Shown here piece by piece: positions 11,400 to 22,597 of a stretch of 64,000 nucleotides of DNA. Within the stretch, counting starts at the first letter, position 1. Each line of letters starts with the position of its first letter. The DNA comes from Streptomyces barkulensis (lineage in GTDB: Bacteria; Actinomycetota; Actinomycetes; Streptomycetales; Streptomycetaceae): the NCBI RefSeq assembly GCF_002843305.1, contig NZ_PGSG01000105.1, forward strand, positions 186,001 through 250,000, read 5' to 3'. The translations under genes were made by a program, and so were the position numbers. Below the pieces are notes generated by a model. It saw only the letters and a program-made list of their open reading frames with translations. It was not told the DNA's origin and searched no databases.

Positions 11400-11636
11400 G
11401 TGATCCTGGGGTTCTCCATCGCCCTCATCGTCTTCAGCCTGCTGCTGATGCTGCTCGTGCTGATGCACAAGGGGAAGGGCGGCGGCCTCTCCGACATGTT
11501 CGGCGGCGGCATGCAGTCCTCCGTCGGCGGCTCCTCGGTCGCCGAGCGCAACCTCGACCGCATCACGGTCGTGGTGGGCCTGATCTGGTTCGCCATCATC
11601 GTGGCGCTCGGCATCCTGATGAAGCTCGACGGCTGA
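11400..11636 (+). CDS. secG: Preprotein translocase subunit SecG
   Basis: A small membrane subunit of the SecYEG protein-export channel, 78 residues. Two hydrophobic segments are visible (about residues 2-22, ILGFSIALIVFSLLLMLLVL, and about 52-72) joined by a Gly-rich loop (GKGGGLSDMFGGGMQSS). The HKGKGGGLSDMFGG region is the SecG family signature. Start is GTG 11400. The position between tpiA and rbpA agrees with the streptomycete arrangement I know. Confidence 0.95.
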   Translation: MILGFSIALIVFSLLLMLLVLMHKGKGGGLSDMFGGGMQSSVGGSSVAERNLDRITVVVGLIWFAIIVALGILMKLDG

Positions 11637-11762
11637 GGCCGCCGACGCCTGCCGGCACCCGCCGCGCGACGGCGGTCGCCGCACTCTGACGCCGTGTCGC
11701 CTTCCCGGCCTATCATGAGGTTCGCGCCCGCAGGGCCCGAAGGGGGCCGCAACTCGGGTCTG

Positions 11763-11790
11763 TGGACGCGCGTTGGGCCCTACGTACACT
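11763..11790 (+). promoter_or_regulatory. Candidate rbpA promoter
   Basis: TGGACG (11763-11768) and TACACT (11785-11790) are separated by 16 bp, 65 nt upstream of the rbpA GTG. This resembles a housekeeping promoter. A SigR-type GGAAT/GTT pair, known for rbpA in S. coelicolor, was not recognised here. Confidence 0.4.
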
Positions 11791-11855
11791 GGGGCACCCG
11801 CAGCGGAGCGGCCTGTCGATGCTCCGCGGCACCGTGAAGGCAGGGAGTTACGACC

Positions 11856-12191
11856 GTGGCAAGTGGCAACGCGATCCGGGGAAGCCGGGTCGGAGCGGGG
11901 CCGATGGGGGAGGCCGAGCGAGGCGAGTCCGCGCCGCGCCTGCGCATCTCCTTCTGGTGCTCCAACGGGCACGAGACCCAACCCAGCTTCGCCAGCGACG
12001 CGCAGATCCCGGACACCTGGGACTGCCCTCGCTGCGGCTTCCCGGCCGGCAAGGACCGGGACAACCCGCCGGACCCGCCGCGCACCGAGCCGTACAAGAC
12101 CCACCTCGCGTACGTGCGCGAGCGGCGCAGCGACGCCGACGGCGAGGCGATCCTCGCCGAGGCGCTGGCCAAGCTCCGCGGGGAGATCTGA
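11856..12191 (+). CDS. rbpA: RNA polymerase-binding protein RbpA
   Basis: An essential actinobacterial activator that binds sigma factor domain 2 and stabilises the open complex. It has 111 residues. An N-terminal tail with the typical MASGNAIRGSRVGAGPMGE start is followed by a core with a zinc-ribbon-like Cys arrangement (FWCSNGH, then WDCPRCGFPAG). The C-terminal sigma-interacting helix ends RRSDADGEAILAEALAKLR. Start is GTG 11856 with AGGGAG about 8 nt upstream. A strong hairpin follows the gene. Confidence 0.97.
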   Translation: MASGNAIRGSRVGAGPMGEAERGESAPRLRISFWCSNGHETQPSFASDAQIPDTWDCPRCGFPAGKDRDNPPDPPRTEPYKTHLAYVRERRSDADGEAILAEALAKLRGEI

Positions 12192-12220
12192 ACGCCGGCC
12201 GGCCGGCCGGACAACGGCGC

Positions 12221-12269
12221 ACGACGGCCCGGCCGTACGCCCTCACGGGGCGCGCGGCCGGGCCGTCGT
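12221..12269. terminator. Terminator after rbpA
   Basis: A 15-bp perfect stem: ACGACGGCCCGGCCG (12221-12235) pairs with CGGCCGGGCCGTCGT (12255-12269); the loop is 19 nt. It lies 29 nt after the rbpA stop codon. Confidence 0.65.
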
Positions 12270-12325
12270 TCCATTAGGTTGGGACGCGGCGGGGTCCGTA
12301 CGACAGGAATGGACTGATTTCCCAG

Positions 12326-13999
12326 ATGAACGCTGAAGGCCGCGGCAGGCTCGACCGGATGCCGCAGTGGCAGGCGCTGGCCAGGCACCGTGAGGAACTG
12401 GGGGAGGTGCACCTGCGCGAGCTGTTCGCCGCCGACCCGCGGCGCGGCGAGCGCTACGGCGTCCGGGTCGGCGACCTTTACCTGGACTACTCCAAGAACC
12501 TGGTCACGGACGAGACCCTGCGGCTGCTGCGCGAGCTGGCCGAGGCGACCGGGGTGGCGCGGCTGCGGGACGCGATGTTCCGCGGCGAGCGGATCAACAC
12601 CACCGAGGACCGGGCCGTCCTCCACACCGCCCTGCGCGCCCCGCGCGACGCGGTGATCGAGGTGGAGGGGGAGAGCGGGGGGAACGCCGGGAACGTCGTG
12701 CCCGCCGTCCACGCCGTGCTCGACCGGATGTCCGCCTTCGCCGAGGCGGTGCGGGCCGGGAAGTGGGCCGGGCACACCGGTCTGCCCGTCAGGCACATCG
12801 TCAACATCGGCATCGGCGGATCCGACCTGGGCCCGGCGATGGCCTTCGAGGCGCTGCGTGCCTACACCGACCGGGAGCTGGACGTCCGCTTCGTCTCCAA
12901 CGTGGACGGCGCGGACCTGCACGAGGCGCTGCAGGGCCTGGACCCGGCCCGGACGCTGTTCGTCGTCGCCTCCAAGACCTTCACCACGATCGAGACCATC
13001 ACCAACGCCACCTCCGCCCGGGAGTGGCTGCTGACCGGTCTGGGCGCGGGGAGGGAGGCGGTCGCCAAGCACTTCGTGGCGCTGTCGACGAACGCGGAGG
13101 CGGTCGCGGAGTTCGGCATCGACACCACGAACATGTTCGAGTTCTGGGACTGGGTCGGCGGACGCTACTCGTACGACTCGGCCATCGGCCTCTCCCTCAT
13201 GATCGCCATCGGCCCGGACCGTTTCCGCGAGATGCTCGACGGCTTCCGCACCGTCGACGAGCACTTCCGCACCGCGCCGCCCGAGGAGAACGCCCCGCTG
13301 CTGCTGGGCCTGCTGGGCATCTGGTACGGCGCCTTCTTCGACGCGCAGTCGCACGCGGTGCTGCCCTACAGCCACTACCTGTCGAAATTCACCGCCTACC
13401 TCCAGCAGCTCGACATGGAGTCCAACGGCAAGTCCGTGGACCGGCGGGGCGAGCCGGTGGACTGGCAGACCGGCCCGGTGGTGTGGGGCACGCCCGGCAC
13501 CAACGGCCAGCACGCCTACTTCCAGCTGCTGCACCAGGGCACCAGGCTGATCCCGGCGGACCTGATCGGCTTCGCGCGCCCCGTGACGGGACTGGAGCCC
13601 GCGCTGGCGGCCCAGCACGACCTGCTGATGGCCAACCTCTTCGCCCAGGGCCAGGCGCTCGCCTTCGGCAAGACCGCCGAGGAGGTGCGCGCCGAGGGCG
13701 TCGCCGAGGAGCAGGTCCCGCACCGCACCTTCCGCGGCGACCGCCCCACGACGACGATCCTGGCCTCCGAGCTGACCCCGTCGGTGCTGGGGCAGCTCGT
13801 CGCCCTCTACGAGCACAAGGTGTTCGTCCAGGGCGCGGTGTGGGACATCGACTCCTTCGACCAGTGGGGCGTGGAGCTGGGCAAGGTGCTCGCCAAGCGC
13901 ATCGAGCCCGCGCTGACCGAGGGCGCCGAGGTGGAGGGGCTGGACGCCTCCACGGCGGCCCTGGTGGCCCGCTACCGCTCGCTGCGCGGCCGGGACTGA
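12326..13999 (+). CDS. pgi: Glucose-6-phosphate isomerase
   Basis: Interconverts glucose 6-phosphate and fructose 6-phosphate, 557 residues, the long bacterial/eukaryotic type. Signatures include [13 protein letters not shown], the sugar-phosphate loop [28 protein letters not shown], and the late motif [14 protein letters not shown] carrying a catalytic His. The C-terminal signature [13 protein letters not shown] ends the fold. It faces the pentose-phosphate genes, with which it shares glucose 6-phosphate. ATG 12326 was chosen; no strong ribosome site is visible (TTTCCCAG precedes). Confidence 0.97.
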   Translation: MNAEGRGRLDRMPQWQALARHREELGEVHLRELFAADPRRGERYGVRVGDLYLDYSKNLVTDETLRLLRELAEATGVARLRDAMFRGERINTTEDRAVLHTALRAPRDAVIEVEGESGGNAGNVVPAVHAVLDRMSAFAEAVRAGKWAGHTGLPVRHIVNIGIGGSDLGPAMAFEALRAYTDRELDVRFVSNVDGADLHEALQGLDPARTLFVVASKTFTTIETITNATSAREWLLTGLGAGREAVAKHFVALSTNAEAVAEFGIDTTNMFEFWDWVGGRYSYDSAIGLSLMIAIGPDRFREMLDGFRTVDEHFRTAPPEENAPLLLGLLGIWYGAFFDAQSHAVLPYSHYLSKFTAYLQQLDMESNGKSVDRRGEPVDWQTGPVVWGTPGTNGQHAYFQLLHQGTRLIPADLIGFARPVTGLEPALAAQHDLLMANLFAQGQALAFGKTAEEVRAEGVAEEQVPHRTFRGDRPTTTILASELTPSVLGQLVALYEHKVFVQGAVWDIDSFDQWGVELGKVLAKRIEPALTEGAEVEGLDASTAALVARYRSLRGRD

Positions 14000-14055
14000 C
14001 CCGGCGGGCCCCGGCAGAGGCCGGCGGGCCCGGAGAGGCCCCCACCGCGCTCACG

Positions 14056-14103
14056 GCGGCGGCCCCGCTCCTCCGGCGAGTTCCGGGGGAGCGGGGCCGC
14101 CGC
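14056..14103. terminator. Bidirectional terminator between pgi and opcA-pgl
   Basis: A 16-bp perfect stem: GCGGCGGCCCCGCTCC (14056-14071) pairs with its complement at 14088-14103. It sits in the 132-bp gap between convergent genes and can serve both strands. Confidence 0.7.
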
Positions 14104-14131
14104 GTTCGGTACGGGCTCCTGCGGCGGCCGG

Positions 14132-15931
14132 TCAGCTCCGGACCGACTCGGGCAGGCGGGCCGCCGCCTTCTCGTCGAGGATCCACAGGGTGCGCTCGTG
14201 CCCGCGGGCGCCCGCCGCGGGGGTCCGTGCCGGATCACCGGCGGTCAGCGCGTCGGCCGCCGCCTCGGCCTTGTCCTCGCCCGCCGCCAGCAGCCAGACC
14301 TCCCGGGCCGCCCGGAGGGCAGGAAGGGTGAGGGAGATCCGGGTCGGCGGCGGTTTGGGCGCCTGCCGTACGCCGACGACCGTGCGCCCGGTCTCCCGCG
14401 CGGCCGGATGGCCGGGGAAGAGCGAGGCCACATGGGTGTCCGGGCCCAGCCCCAGCAGCAGCACGTCGAAGGCGGGCACCGCCCCGTCCGTACCACCGCC
14501 GTCGCCCGTACCGCCGCCGCCGGGTCCGCTGTCACCGGCGGCCGCGGCCAGCTCCGCCGCATACGCCTCGGCGGCCGCGTCCACGTCGTCGCCGTGCGGA
14601 CCGTCGCCGGCGGGCATCGGGTGGACGCGCGACGGCTCCAGGGGGAGCGTGTCCAGGAGCGCCTCGCGGGCCTGGGTGTGGTTGCGGTCCGGGTCGCCGT
14701 CGGGCAGGAACCGCTCGTCACCCCACCACAGGTCGACGCGGGACCAGTCCACGCCGTCCCGTCCCGGGGCCTGCGCCAGGGCGGCGAGCAGGGCGTTACC
14801 GCCCCGGCCTCCGGTCAGGGCGACATGGGCCCGGCCGCGGGCGGTCTGCGCGTCCACGATCGCGGTGATCAGACGTGCGGCCGTGGCCCGGGCCATCCGC
14901 TCCTTGTCCGGGTGGACGACGATCTGCGGGGGAGCCTGCTCCCCGCCCGTGGCCCGCGCGGCCTGCGCCTGCGCCGCCTCGGCCGCCTCCATCTCGGCGA
15001 CCTGCCCGCGCACCAGGCGGTCGAGGCCGAAGCGGACGGCGCTCGCGTAGGTCCCGTCCGGGTCCAGGCGCCGCAGCTCCTCGGCGATCAGCTCGGCCGT
15101 GGAGCGCCGGTGCAGGGCCACGCTCCGGTCCGGCTGACCCGGCACCGAGAGCGTGGCCAGCGAACCGTCGCCGCGCTCCAGGCAGATGTCGCCCTCCTCC
15201 GTGGCCAGCCGCACCGCCGTGATGCCGGGACCGCCGGAGAGCACACGCTCGACGGGGACGCCCAGACGGTCGGCCAGCCACAGCGCCAGCAGCTCCGAGC
15301 TGGGGTTGTACTCCTCGCCCTCGACCACCGCCCGGGTCACACGGGCCTGCTTCTGGTCCAGGGCGGCGGCCAGCACGCTGCGCCACAGGGTGACACGGGT
15401 CCAGGCCAGGTCGGTGTCGCCCGGCGCGTAGGAGGAGGCACGCCCCCTGAGGGCCGCGACCGGGTCCTCGGTCTCCGCCGCGTCGGTGATGCGCCGCTGC
15501 GCCAGGGCGCCCAGGGGATCCTTCGAGGGGTACTCGGGCGGATCGGCCGGCCACCACAGGACGACCGGCGCGTCCGGCAGCAGCAGGGGCAGGACGACGC
15601 TGTGTGCGTGGTTCGCCAGCTCGCCGTGGAGGCGCAGCAGGACCGTCTCCCCGGTGCCGGTCTCGCCGCCCACCCGCACCTCGGCGTCGAGCCGGGCCAT
15701 GGCCCGGTCGCGGGGCGAGCGGCCCGGACGCCGCACCACGACGAGGATGCGCGAGGGATGCTCCTTCGACGCGTCGCTGGCCGCCTTCAGCGCGTCGTAG
15801 TGGCTGCCCTCGTCCGTGACGATGACGAGCGTGAGCACCATCCCGACGGCCGGGCTGCCCATCGCCCGCCGCGCTCGCACCAGAGCAGCGTTGATCCGGC
15901 CGGACGTGGTGTCCGTGAGGTCGATGTTCAT
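14132..15931 (-). CDS. opcA: OpcA (G6PDH assembly protein) fused in frame to 6-phosphogluconolactonase
   Basis: One uninterrupted 599-residue frame. Residues 1 to about 312 are OpcA, the glucose-6-phosphate dehydrogenase assembly/allosteric protein ([20 protein letters not shown] start; [17 protein letters not shown]). Residues from about 335 are 6-phosphogluconolactonase (Pgl/DevB), with [24 protein letters not shown] and [18 protein letters not shown]. In the streptomycetes I know these are separate genes. An Ala/Gln/Glu-rich linker (about 313-334) joins them. An in-frame ATG (14990-14992, Met314) could start a separate Pgl, but no stop codon ends OpcA. The OpcA start overlaps the zwf stop (ATGA). 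Confidence 0.88.
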   Translation of the reverse strand: MNIDLTDTTSGRINAALVRARRAMGSPAVGMVLTLVIVTDEGSHYDALKAASDASKEHPSRILVVVRRPGRSPRDRAMARLDAEVRVGGETGTGETVLLRLHGELANHAHSVVLPLLLPDAPVVLWWPADPPEYPSKDPLGALAQRRITDAAETEDPVAALRGRASSYAPGDTDLAWTRVTLWRSVLAAALDQKQARVTRAVVEGEEYNPSSELLALWLADRLGVPVERVLSGGPGITAVRLATEEGDICLERGDGSLATLSVPGQPDRSVALHRRSTAELIAEELRRLDPDGTYASAVRFGLDRLVRGQVAEMEAAEAAQAQAARATGGEQAPPQIVVHPDKERMARATAARLITAIVDAQTARGRAHVALTGGRGGNALLAALAQAPGRDGVDWSRVDLWWGDERFLPDGDPDRNHTQAREALLDTLPLEPSRVHPMPAGDGPHGDDVDAAAEAYAAELAAAAGDSGPGGGGTGDGGGTDGAVPAFDVLLLGLGPDTHVASLFPGHPAARETGRTVVGVRQAPKPPPTRISLTLPALRAAREVWLLAAGEDKAEAAADALTAGDPARTPAAGARGHERTLWILDEKAAARLPESVRS

Positions 15932-17454
15932 GGCCGCCGCCAGCTCCGTCCGTCGCGTGCGAGCATCTCGTCGGCCGCCTGGGGACCCCAGGTCCCGGCG
16001 GTGTACGGCTCGGGCCTGCCGTGCGCGTCCCAGTACTCCTCGACCGGGTCCAGGATCTCCCAGGAGCGCTCGACCTCCTGGTGCCGGGGGAAGAGGTTGG
16101 CGTCGCCCAGCAGCACGTCCAGGATGAGCCTCTCGTACGCCTCGGGACTGGACTCGGTGAAGGACTCGCCGTAGGCGAAGTCCATCGTGACGTCGCGGAT
16201 CTCCATCGAGGTGCCGGGCACCTTGGAGCCGAACCGGATCATGACGCCCTCGTCCGGCTGCACCCGGATGACCAGGGCGTTCTGGCCCAGTTCCCGGGTG
16301 TCGGTGGCGTCGAAGGGGGAGTAGGGGGCGCGCTGGAAGACCACCGCGATCTCGGTGACCCGGCGGCCCAGCCGCTTGCCCGTGCGCAGGTAGAAGGGGA
16401 CCCCCGCCCAGCGGCGGTTGTCGATCTCCAGCTTGATGGCGGCGTAGGTGTCCGTCCGGGAGGCCGGGTCGATGCCCTCCTCCTCCAGATAGCCGGGCAC
16501 CTTCTCGCCGCCCTGCCAGCCCGCCCGGTACTGGCCGCGCACGGTGTGCCGGCCCAGGTCCTTGGGCAGCCGCACCGCGTTGAGCACCTTCAGCTTCTCG
16601 GTGACCAGCGCCTTGGCGTCGAAGGAGACGGGTTCCTCCATCGCGGTCAGGGCCAGCAGCTGGAGCAGGTGGTTCTGGATGACGTCGCGCGCGGCGCCGA
16701 TGCCGTCGTAGTAGCCCGCGCGGCCGCCGATGCCGATGTCCTCGGCCATCGTGATCTGCACGTGGTCCACGTAGGAGCGGTTCCACAGGGGCTCGAACAG
16801 CGTGTTGGCGAAGCGCAGCGCCAGGATGTTCTGGACGGTCTCCTTGCCCAGGTAGTGGTCGATCCGGAAGACGTCGGACTGGCGGAAGACCCGGTGGACG
16901 ACCCGGTTCAGCTCCTGGGCGCTGGCCAGGTCGTGGCCGAAGGGCTTCTCGATGACCGCGCGGCGCCAGGAGCCGTCGGGTGCCTCGGACAGCTGGTGCT
17001 TCTTGAGCTGCTCCAGGACGCTGGGGAAGAACTTCGGCGGCACCGAGAGGTAGAACGCGAAGTTGCCCCCGGTGCCGCGGGACTTGTCCAGTTCCTCGAT
17101 GGTGGACTTCAGCCGGGCGAACGCGGCGTCGTCGTCGAAGACGCCGGGGACGAAGCGCATCCCCTCGCCGAGCTGGCGCCAGACCTCCTCGCGGAAGGGG
17201 GTGCGGGCGTACTGTTTGACCGAGTCGTGCACGACCTGGCAGAAGTCCTGGTCCTCCCACTCGCGGCGGGCGAAGCCGACGAGGGAGAAGCCCGGTGGGA
17301 GCAGGCCCCGGTTCGCCAGGTCGTAGACGGCGGGCATCAGCTTTTTTCGTGACAAATCGCCTGTGACGCCGAAGATCACCAGGCCCGACGGCCCCGCGAT
17401 GCGCGGGAGCCGCCGGTCCTGTGCGTCACGCAGCGGGTTGGCTGCGCTGCTCAC
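15928..17454 (-). CDS. zwf: Glucose-6-phosphate 1-dehydrogenase
   Basis: First enzyme of the oxidative pentose phosphate pathway, making NADPH and 6-phosphogluconolactone; 508 residues. The Rossmann motif [17 protein letters not shown] is near residues 26-42. The catalytic signature RIDHYLGKE is near 185 and KPFGHD is intact. GTG 17452-17454 ([12 protein letters not shown]) is the chosen start because it lies 5 nt past the tal stop, and GGAGG falls within the end of tal about 10 nt upstream. It sits between tal and its assembly partner opcA and overlaps opcA by 4 nt, so all three are translationally linked. Confidence 0.96.
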   Translation of the reverse strand: MSSAANPLRDAQDRRLPRIAGPSGLVIFGVTGDLSRKKLMPAVYDLANRGLLPPGFSLVGFARREWEDQDFCQVVHDSVKQYARTPFREEVWRQLGEGMRFVPGVFDDDAAFARLKSTIEELDKSRGTGGNFAFYLSVPPKFFPSVLEQLKKHQLSEAPDGSWRRAVIEKPFGHDLASAQELNRVVHRVFRQSDVFRIDHYLGKETVQNILALRFANTLFEPLWNRSYVDHVQITMAEDIGIGGRAGYYDGIGAARDVIQNHLLQLLALTAMEEPVSFDAKALVTEKLKVLNAVRLPKDLGRHTVRGQYRAGWQGGEKVPGYLEEEGIDPASRTDTYAAIKLEIDNRRWAGVPFYLRTGKRLGRRVTEIAVVFQRAPYSPFDATDTRELGQNALVIRVQPDEGVMIRFGSKVPGTSMEIRDVTMDFAYGESFTESSPEAYERLILDVLLGDANLFPRHQEVERSWEILDPVEEYWDAHGRPEPYTAGTWGPQAADEMLARDGRSWRRP

Positions 17455-17459
17455 CTGCT

Positions 17460-18578
17460 CTATGCCTCCTTCGGCGCGAGGCGCTTCAGCTCGGTCTCGG
17501 TGGAGGCCAGCAGGTCGTTCCAGGCCTGCTCGAACTTCTCCACGCCCTCGACCTCGAGCTGCTCGACGACCTCGTCGTAGCCGATGCCGAGCTTCGCGAT
17601 CGCGTCGAGGTCGGCACGGGCCTGCTCGTAGGTGCCGCGCACGGTGTCGCCGGTGATCTCGCCGTGGTCGCCGACGGCTTCCAGGGTGGCCTCCGGCATG
17701 GTGTTCACCGTGTTCGGGGCGACCAGGCCGGTGACGTAGAGGGTGTCGGGGTAGCTGGGGTCCTTCACGCCGGTGGAGGCCCACAGCGGGCGCTGCCGGT
17801 TGGCGCCGGCGGACTCCAGGGCCGCCCAGCGGTCGGAGGCGACGACCTCCTCGTACGCCTGGTAGGCCAGCCGGGCGTTGGCCAGCGCCGCCTTGCCGCG
17901 CAGCGCCAGCGCCTCGTCGGTGCCCAGGGCCGCCAGCCGCTTGTCGATCTCGGTGTCCACCCGGGAGACGAAGAACGACGCCACGGAGTGGATCTCCGAC
18001 AGGTCCAGGCCCCTGGCCTTCGCCTGCTCCAGACCCTCCATGTAGGCGTCCATCACCATCCGGTAGCGCTCCAGCGAGAAGATCAGCGTGACGTTGACGC
18101 TGATGCCCGCGGCGATGGTCTCCGTGATCGCCGGGAGCCCGGGGGTGGTGGCGGGGATCTTGATCAGGGTGTTGGGGCGGTCCACCAGCCAGGCGAGCTG
18201 CTTGGCCTCGGCGACCGTGGGCCGTGTGGCGTGGGCCAGCCGCGGGTCCACCTCGATGGAGACCCGGCCGTCCTGCCCGTTCGTGGCGTCGAAGACCGGG
18301 CGCAGGATGTCGGCGGCGTCGCGGACGTCGGCGGTGGTGATCATCCGGATCGCCTCCTCCACCGTCACACCGCGGGAGGCGAGGTCGGTGAGCTGCCGGT
18401 CGTAGCCGTGCCCCTCGGAGATCGCCTTCTGGAAGATCGACGGATTGGTGGTGACACCCACGACGTGCTGCTCGTTCAGCAGCTCGGCGAGGTTGCCGGA
18501 CGTGATGCGCTGGCGGGACAGGTCGTCCAGCCAGATCGCCACGCCTTCGTCACTCAGGCGCTTGAGTGCGTCTGTCAT
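17460..18578 (-). CDS. tal: Transaldolase
   Basis: Non-oxidative pentose phosphate enzyme that transfers a dihydroxyacetone unit from sedoheptulose 7-phosphate; 372 residues, the long actinobacterial type. The N-terminal [15 protein letters not shown] is the family signature. The Schiff-base lysine is in [16 protein letters not shown], and [19 protein letters not shown] follows. [21 protein letters not shown] is intact near the C-terminus. The start is ATG 18576-18578 with a GGAGATGC site upstream. It lies 36 bp after tkt and directly before zwf on the same strand, which points to one tkt-tal-zwf-opcA transcript. Confidence 0.97.
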   Translation of the reverse strand: MTDALKRLSDEGVAIWLDDLSRQRITSGNLAELLNEQHVVGVTTNPSIFQKAISEGHGYDRQLTDLASRGVTVEEAIRMITTADVRDAADILRPVFDATNGQDGRVSIEVDPRLAHATRPTVAEAKQLAWLVDRPNTLIKIPATTPGLPAITETIAAGISVNVTLIFSLERYRMVMDAYMEGLEQAKARGLDLSEIHSVASFFVSRVDTEIDKRLAALGTDEALALRGKAALANARLAYQAYEEVVASDRWAALESAGANRQRPLWASTGVKDPSYPDTLYVTGLVAPNTVNTMPEATLEAVGDHGEITGDTVRGTYEQARADLDAIAKLGIGYDEVVEQLEVEGVEKFEQAWNDLLASTETELKRLAPKEA

Positions 18579-18614
18579 GAGGGATGCATCTCCTGATCTC
18601 GTTGCCTGTTGGCG

Positions 18615-20708
18615 TCAGCGTGCGGCGGCCGCGATGGATTCCCGGGCGGCGGCGGCGACCGCCTCGCCGGTCAGGCCGAACTCGCGGTAGAGCACCTTGT
18701 AGTCGGCCGAGGCGCCGAAGTGCTCCAGGGAGACGATCCGGCCGGCGTCGCCGACGTAGCGGTGCCAGGTCAGGCCGACACCGGCCTCGACGGCCACGCG
18801 CGCCCGGACCGACGGCGGCAGCACGCGCTCGCGCCAGGTGAGGTCCTGCTCCTCGAACCACTCCAGGCACGGCATCGACACCACCCGGGCGGGCACGCCC
18901 TCGGCCTGGAGCGACTCGCGCGCGGCGACGGCGAGCTGCACCTCCGAGCCGGTGGCGATGAGGACGACCTGCGGCTCGCACTCGCGCCCCTGGGAGTCCG
19001 TGGCCTCGAACATCACGTATCCGCCGCGGGCGGCGTCCTCGTTGGGCTCGTAGGTCGGCACGTTCTGGCGGGTCAGCGCGACGCCGTGCGGGGCCGGACG
19101 GTCGCCGTGGCGGCGCATGATCTCGCGCCAGGCGATCGCGGTCTCGTTGGCGTCGGCGGGGCGCACCATGTTCAGGCCCGGGATGGCGCGCAGCGCCGCC
19201 AGGTGCTCGACCGGCTGGTGGGTCGGGCCGTCCTCGCCCAGTCCGATGGAGTCGTGCGTCCACACGTAGGTGACCGGCAGCCTCATCAGGGCCGCCAGCC
19301 GCACCGCCGGACGCATGTAGTCGGAGAACACCAGGAAGGTGCCGCCGTAGATCCGGGTGTTGCCGTGCAGCGCGATGCCGTTCATGGTCGAGCCCATGGC
19401 GTGCTCGCGGATGCCGAAGTGCACCGTGCGGCCGTACGGGTCCGCCTCCGGCAGCGGGTTGTCCGCCGGGAGGAAGGACGAGGAGGCGTCGATGGTGGTG
19501 TTGTTGGAGCCCGCGAGGTCGGCGGAGCCGCCCCACAGCTCGGGGATCACACCGCCCAGCTCCTTGAGCACCGCGCCGGACGCCTTGCGGGTGGCCATGT
19601 CCTTGCCGGCGGGGAAGGAGGGCAGCGCCTTCTCCCAGCCCTCGGGCAGCTTCCCGGCGCTGATCCGGTCGAACTCGGCGGCGCGGTCGGGGTTGGCCCC
19701 GCGCCACTTGGCGAGCCCGTCCTCCCAGGCCCGGCGCGCCCGGCGGCCCCGGTCCACGACCTCGCGGGCGTGCCGAAGGACCTCGTCGGCCACCTCGAAG
19801 TCCTTCTCCGGGTCGAAGCCCAGCACCCGCTTGGTGGCCGCGACCTCCTCCTCGCCCAGCGCGGAGCCGTGCGAGGCCTCGGTGTTCTGGGCGTTCGGCG
19901 CGGGCCAGGCGATGATCGTGCGGGCGGCGATCAGGGAGGGCCGCTCGGTCTCCTCCCGCGCCGCCTTCAGCGCCGCGTACAGCGCCTGGACGTCGAAGTC
20001 GCCGCTGGGCGCCTGCTCGATGCGCTGGACGTGCCAGCCGTAGGCCTCGTAGCGTCCCAGGACGTCCTCGGACAGCGCGGTCGCGGTGTCGCCCTCGATG
20101 GAGATGTGGTTGTCGTCGTACAGGGCGACGATGTTGCCCAGCTTCTGGTGGCCGGCCAGCGAGGACGCCTCGGCCGAGACCCCCTCCTCCAGATCGCCGT
20201 CGGAGACGATCGTCCAGACGGTGTGGTCGAAGGGGGAGGTGCCCGGGGCGGCGTCCGGGTCGAACAGGCCGCGCTCGTAGCGGGCGGCCATCGCCATGCC
20301 CACGGCGTTGGCGATGCCCTGGCCCAGCGGGCCGGTGGTGGTCTCGACCCCGGCCGTGTGGCCGTACTCCGGGTGGCCCGGGGTCCTGCTGTCCCAGGTG
20401 CGGAAGGCCTTCAGGTCCTCCAGCTCCAGTCCGTAGCCGGACAGGTACAGCTGGATGTACAGCGTCAGGCTGGTGTGGCCGGGGGAGAGGACGAACCGGT
20501 CCCGGCCCGTCCACCGCGCGTCGGACGGGTCGTGCCGCATCAGCTTCTGGAAGAGCAGGTACGCCGCCGGAGCGAGGCTCATGGCGGTACCGGGGTGTCC
20601 GTTACCGACTTTCTGCACGGCGTCCATTGCCAGGACCCGTACGGTGTCGACAGCCCGCTGATCCAGTTCGGTCCACTCGAGATCTGTGGTGGTCGGCTTG
20701 GTGCTCAC
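18615..20708 (-). CDS. tkt: Transketolase
   Basis: Thiamine-diphosphate enzyme moving two-carbon units between sugar phosphates; 697 residues. N-terminal landmarks are [12 protein letters not shown] and [11 protein letters not shown]. The thiamine diphosphate/metal motif is [13 protein letters not shown] followed by [12 protein letters not shown]. The pyrimidine domain has [18 protein letters not shown] and [16 protein letters not shown], the transketolase signature. The C-terminal domain ends [20 protein letters not shown]. The start is GTG 20706-20708 ([17 protein letters not shown]). It heads the leftward pentose-phosphate operon and is divergent from ctaB. Confidence 0.98.
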   Translation of the reverse strand: MSTKPTTTDLEWTELDQRAVDTVRVLAMDAVQKVGNGHPGTAMSLAPAAYLLFQKLMRHDPSDARWTGRDRFVLSPGHTSLTLYIQLYLSGYGLELEDLKAFRTWDSRTPGHPEYGHTAGVETTTGPLGQGIANAVGMAMAARYERGLFDPDAAPGTSPFDHTVWTIVSDGDLEEGVSAEASSLAGHQKLGNIVALYDDNHISIEGDTATALSEDVLGRYEAYGWHVQRIEQAPSGDFDVQALYAALKAAREETERPSLIAARTIIAWPAPNAQNTEASHGSALGEEEVAATKRVLGFDPEKDFEVADEVLRHAREVVDRGRRARRAWEDGLAKWRGANPDRAAEFDRISAGKLPEGWEKALPSFPAGKDMATRKASGAVLKELGGVIPELWGGSADLAGSNNTTIDASSSFLPADNPLPEADPYGRTVHFGIREHAMGSTMNGIALHGNTRIYGGTFLVFSDYMRPAVRLAALMRLPVTYVWTHDSIGLGEDGPTHQPVEHLAALRAIPGLNMVRPADANETAIAWREIMRRHGDRPAPHGVALTRQNVPTYEPNEDAARGGYVMFEATDSQGRECEPQVVLIATGSEVQLAVAARESLQAEGVPARVVSMPCLEWFEEQDLTWRERVLPPSVRARVAVEAGVGLTWHRYVGDAGRIVSLEHFGASADYKVLYREFGLTGEAVAAAARESIAAAAR

Positions 20709-21127
20709 CCTGCGTCAGGGCTCCTCTCCACATGTCGAAGGCCGGTGTCTGTCAGGTCACACCGGGCGGTGTCGAGCGTACCCTCGCCAGGGTTCCCTCT
20801 TTCGGTCCGCTCACCCTTTGGGAAGCCGGTGGACCAAACTGTGTGAAAACGGGCGTGCGATGGGTCTCACCTGGGCATCTGTGGAACGCCCGGCGCACAT
20901 GAGCGCGGCCTTCCGGTGCCCCGAGAGGCCCTGTGCACCCCCTGCCCGCGCCCCGCCGGAGCACCCCCCGGCGGGGCGCACCGACACGGGCGACCCCCGG
21001 AGCGAGCGGCGTATGGCCAGCGTCTACAGTGGCGTGGTACGTGCGAGTCGTGAGGGGACCTTCCCGAAGGTCCGGACTCGCTTGTTCCCACGCGGCGCGA
21101 GCCGCGCATGTCGCATCGTGATCAGGG
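20709..21127. other. Divergent tkt/ctaB intergenic region, 419 bp
   Basis: No coding signal was accepted here. It should contain promoters for both genes. TACAGT (21025-21030) is a possible -10 on the + strand, but no good -35 was seen. A 142-codon open frame on the minus strand looks like GC-driven noise. Confidence 0.5.
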
Positions 21128-22108
21128 GTGTCCGTGACGGCCGTCGAATCCCGTCCCGCGGGTGGGGATACCGCCCACACCCGAGGGGTTGTGGGGGAGC
21201 TCGATCAGAGCCCAGCACACCGGCCGCTCGGGGCCCGCATCAAGGGCTATGTGGCGCTGACCAAGCCGCGGATCATCGAGCTGCTGCTGATCACCACCAT
21301 TCCGGTGATGTTCCTCGCCGAACAGGGCGTCCCCGACCTGTGGCTGGTCCTGGCCACCTGCCTGGGCGGCTATCTGTCGGCGGGCGGTGCCAACGCGCTG
21401 AACATGTACATCGACCGGGACATCGACGCGCTGATGCACCGCACCGAGCAGCGCCCCCTGGTCACCGGTGTGCTGACCCCGCGCGAGGCCCTGGTCTTCG
21501 GCATCACGCTGGCCGTGGTCTCCACGCTGTGGTTCGGCTGGACGGTCAACTGGCTCTCGGCCGCCCTGTCCCTGGGTGCGCTGCTGTTCTACGTCGTCGT
21601 CTACACGATGATCCTCAAGCGGCGCACCGCCCAGAACATCGTCTGGGGCGGTATCGCGGGCTGCATGCCCGTGCTCATCGGCTGGTCGTCGGTGAAGAAC
21701 GAGGTGAGCTGGGCCGCCGTCGTCCTCTTCCTGGTCATCTTCTTCTGGACGCCGCCGCACTACTGGCCGCTGTCGATGAAGGTCAAGGACGACTACGCCC
21801 GCGTGGGGGTCCCGATGCTCCCGGTCGTCGCGGGCAACCGCGCGGTGGCCCGGCAGATCGTGGTCTACAGCTGGATCATGGTGGCCGTCTCGCTGGCCCT
21901 GTGGCCGCTGGGTTACGTCGGCTGGTTCTACCCGCTGGTCGCGCTCGCCGCGGGCGGCTGGTGGCTGTGGGAGGCGCACGCCCTCCAGGCCAGGGCCAAG
22001 GCCGGGGTCACGGGCGCCAAGCTCAAGGAGATGCGGCTGTTCCACTGGTCCATCACCTATGTGTCGCTGCTGTTCGTGGCGGTGGCGGTGGACCCCTTCC
22101 TGCGCTGA
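21128..22108 (+). CDS. ctaB: Protoheme IX farnesyltransferase (heme O synthase)
   Basis: Membrane prenyltransferase that attaches farnesyl to heme B, giving heme O for the aa3-type cytochrome oxidase; 326 residues. The UbiA-family Asp motif is [15 protein letters not shown] (about residues 96-110). The second conserved stretch is [19 protein letters not shown], and the third is [17 protein letters not shown]. Around nine hydrophobic segments fit the family topology. The GTG 21128 start follows ATCAGGGGT. Its partner ctaA is about 1.7 kb away on the opposite strand. Confidence 0.96.
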   Translation: MSVTAVESRPAGGDTAHTRGVVGELDQSPAHRPLGARIKGYVALTKPRIIELLLITTIPVMFLAEQGVPDLWLVLATCLGGYLSAGGANALNMYIDRDIDALMHRTEQRPLVTGVLTPREALVFGITLAVVSTLWFGWTVNWLSAALSLGALLFYVVVYTMILKRRTAQNIVWGGIAGCMPVLIGWSSVKNEVSWAAVVLFLVIFFWTPPHYWPLSMKVKDDYARVGVPMLPVVAGNRAVARQIVVYSWIMVAVSLALWPLGYVGWFYPLVALAAGGWWLWEAHALQARAKAGVTGAKLKEMRLFHWSITYVSLLFVAVAVDPFLR

Positions 22109-22233
22109 TCCGGCGCCGGTCCCGCACGCCGGTCCCGCGCCGGTCCCGCGTCGGCTCCGCACCCGCCCGGGGCCGGCGCCGGGCGTGGCGCAGGCCACCC
22201 GGAGCTGCGGTCGCCAGGCGATCTACCCGTCGG

Positions 22234-22239
22234 TAGCAT
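22234..22239 (+). promoter_or_regulatory. Candidate leaderless -10 box
   Basis: TAGCAT ends 7 nt before ATG 22247, with no ribosome site between. This fits a leaderless transcript. Confidence 0.4.
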
Positions 22240-22246
22240 CCTGTTC

Positions 22247-22597
22247 ATGGACAGCACACAGCAGGCGGAAGAGACCGGGCCCGACGCCAAGGCCCAGCGC
22301 TGGGTGACCAAGCTCGCCAAGGAGATCACCGCGTTCGTCAAGGAACGCGGCGGCAGCGCCGACGCCCAGATCTCCTACATCGGCGAGCGCGGCGTGCGCA
22401 TCGTCCTCGTCGGCGAGGACGGCGGCTGGGGCGATCTGGTGGCCCCCTCCCGCGAGGTCGCGCAGAAGGCCGCGCAGAAGGCGGGGGTCACCGTCCACGA
22501 GACCCTCGACGGGGACCTCGCCGCCCGGATCCGCACCGGCCCCTACGAGTGGGAGCGGATGGCGGGCATCCAGGTCGGAGGCCCCAAGGACCGCTGA
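22247..22597 (+). CDS. Conserved small protein of unknown function
   Basis: 116 residues, charged and soluble, with no signal peptide or membrane segment. I cannot name a domain. It looks like a compact alpha/beta protein (KLAKEITAFVKERGGSADAQ; ISYIGERGVRIVLVGEDGGWGDL; REVAQKAAQKAGVTVHETLDGDLAARI). A homologue next to ctaB is, as far as I recall, usual in streptomycetes, which would suggest a conserved but uncharacterised gene. The stop codon lies inside the first copy of a 19-bp tandem repeat, so a copy-number change would not alter the protein. Confidence 0.75.
   Translation: MDSTQQAEETGPDAKAQRWVTKLAKEITAFVKERGGSADAQISYIGERGVRIVLVGEDGGWGDLVAPSREVAQKAAQKAGVTVHETLDGDLAARIRTGPYEWERMAGIQVGGPKDR

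Noticed and set aside
12306-12325. GGAAT before pgi as a SigR -35 element
   Set aside because: It lies only about 20 nt from the ATG with no GTT -10 at the required spacing.
20752-21180. 142-codon minus-strand frame between tkt and ctaB
   Set aside because: It covers the expected divergent promoter region and has no recognisable composition or motif.
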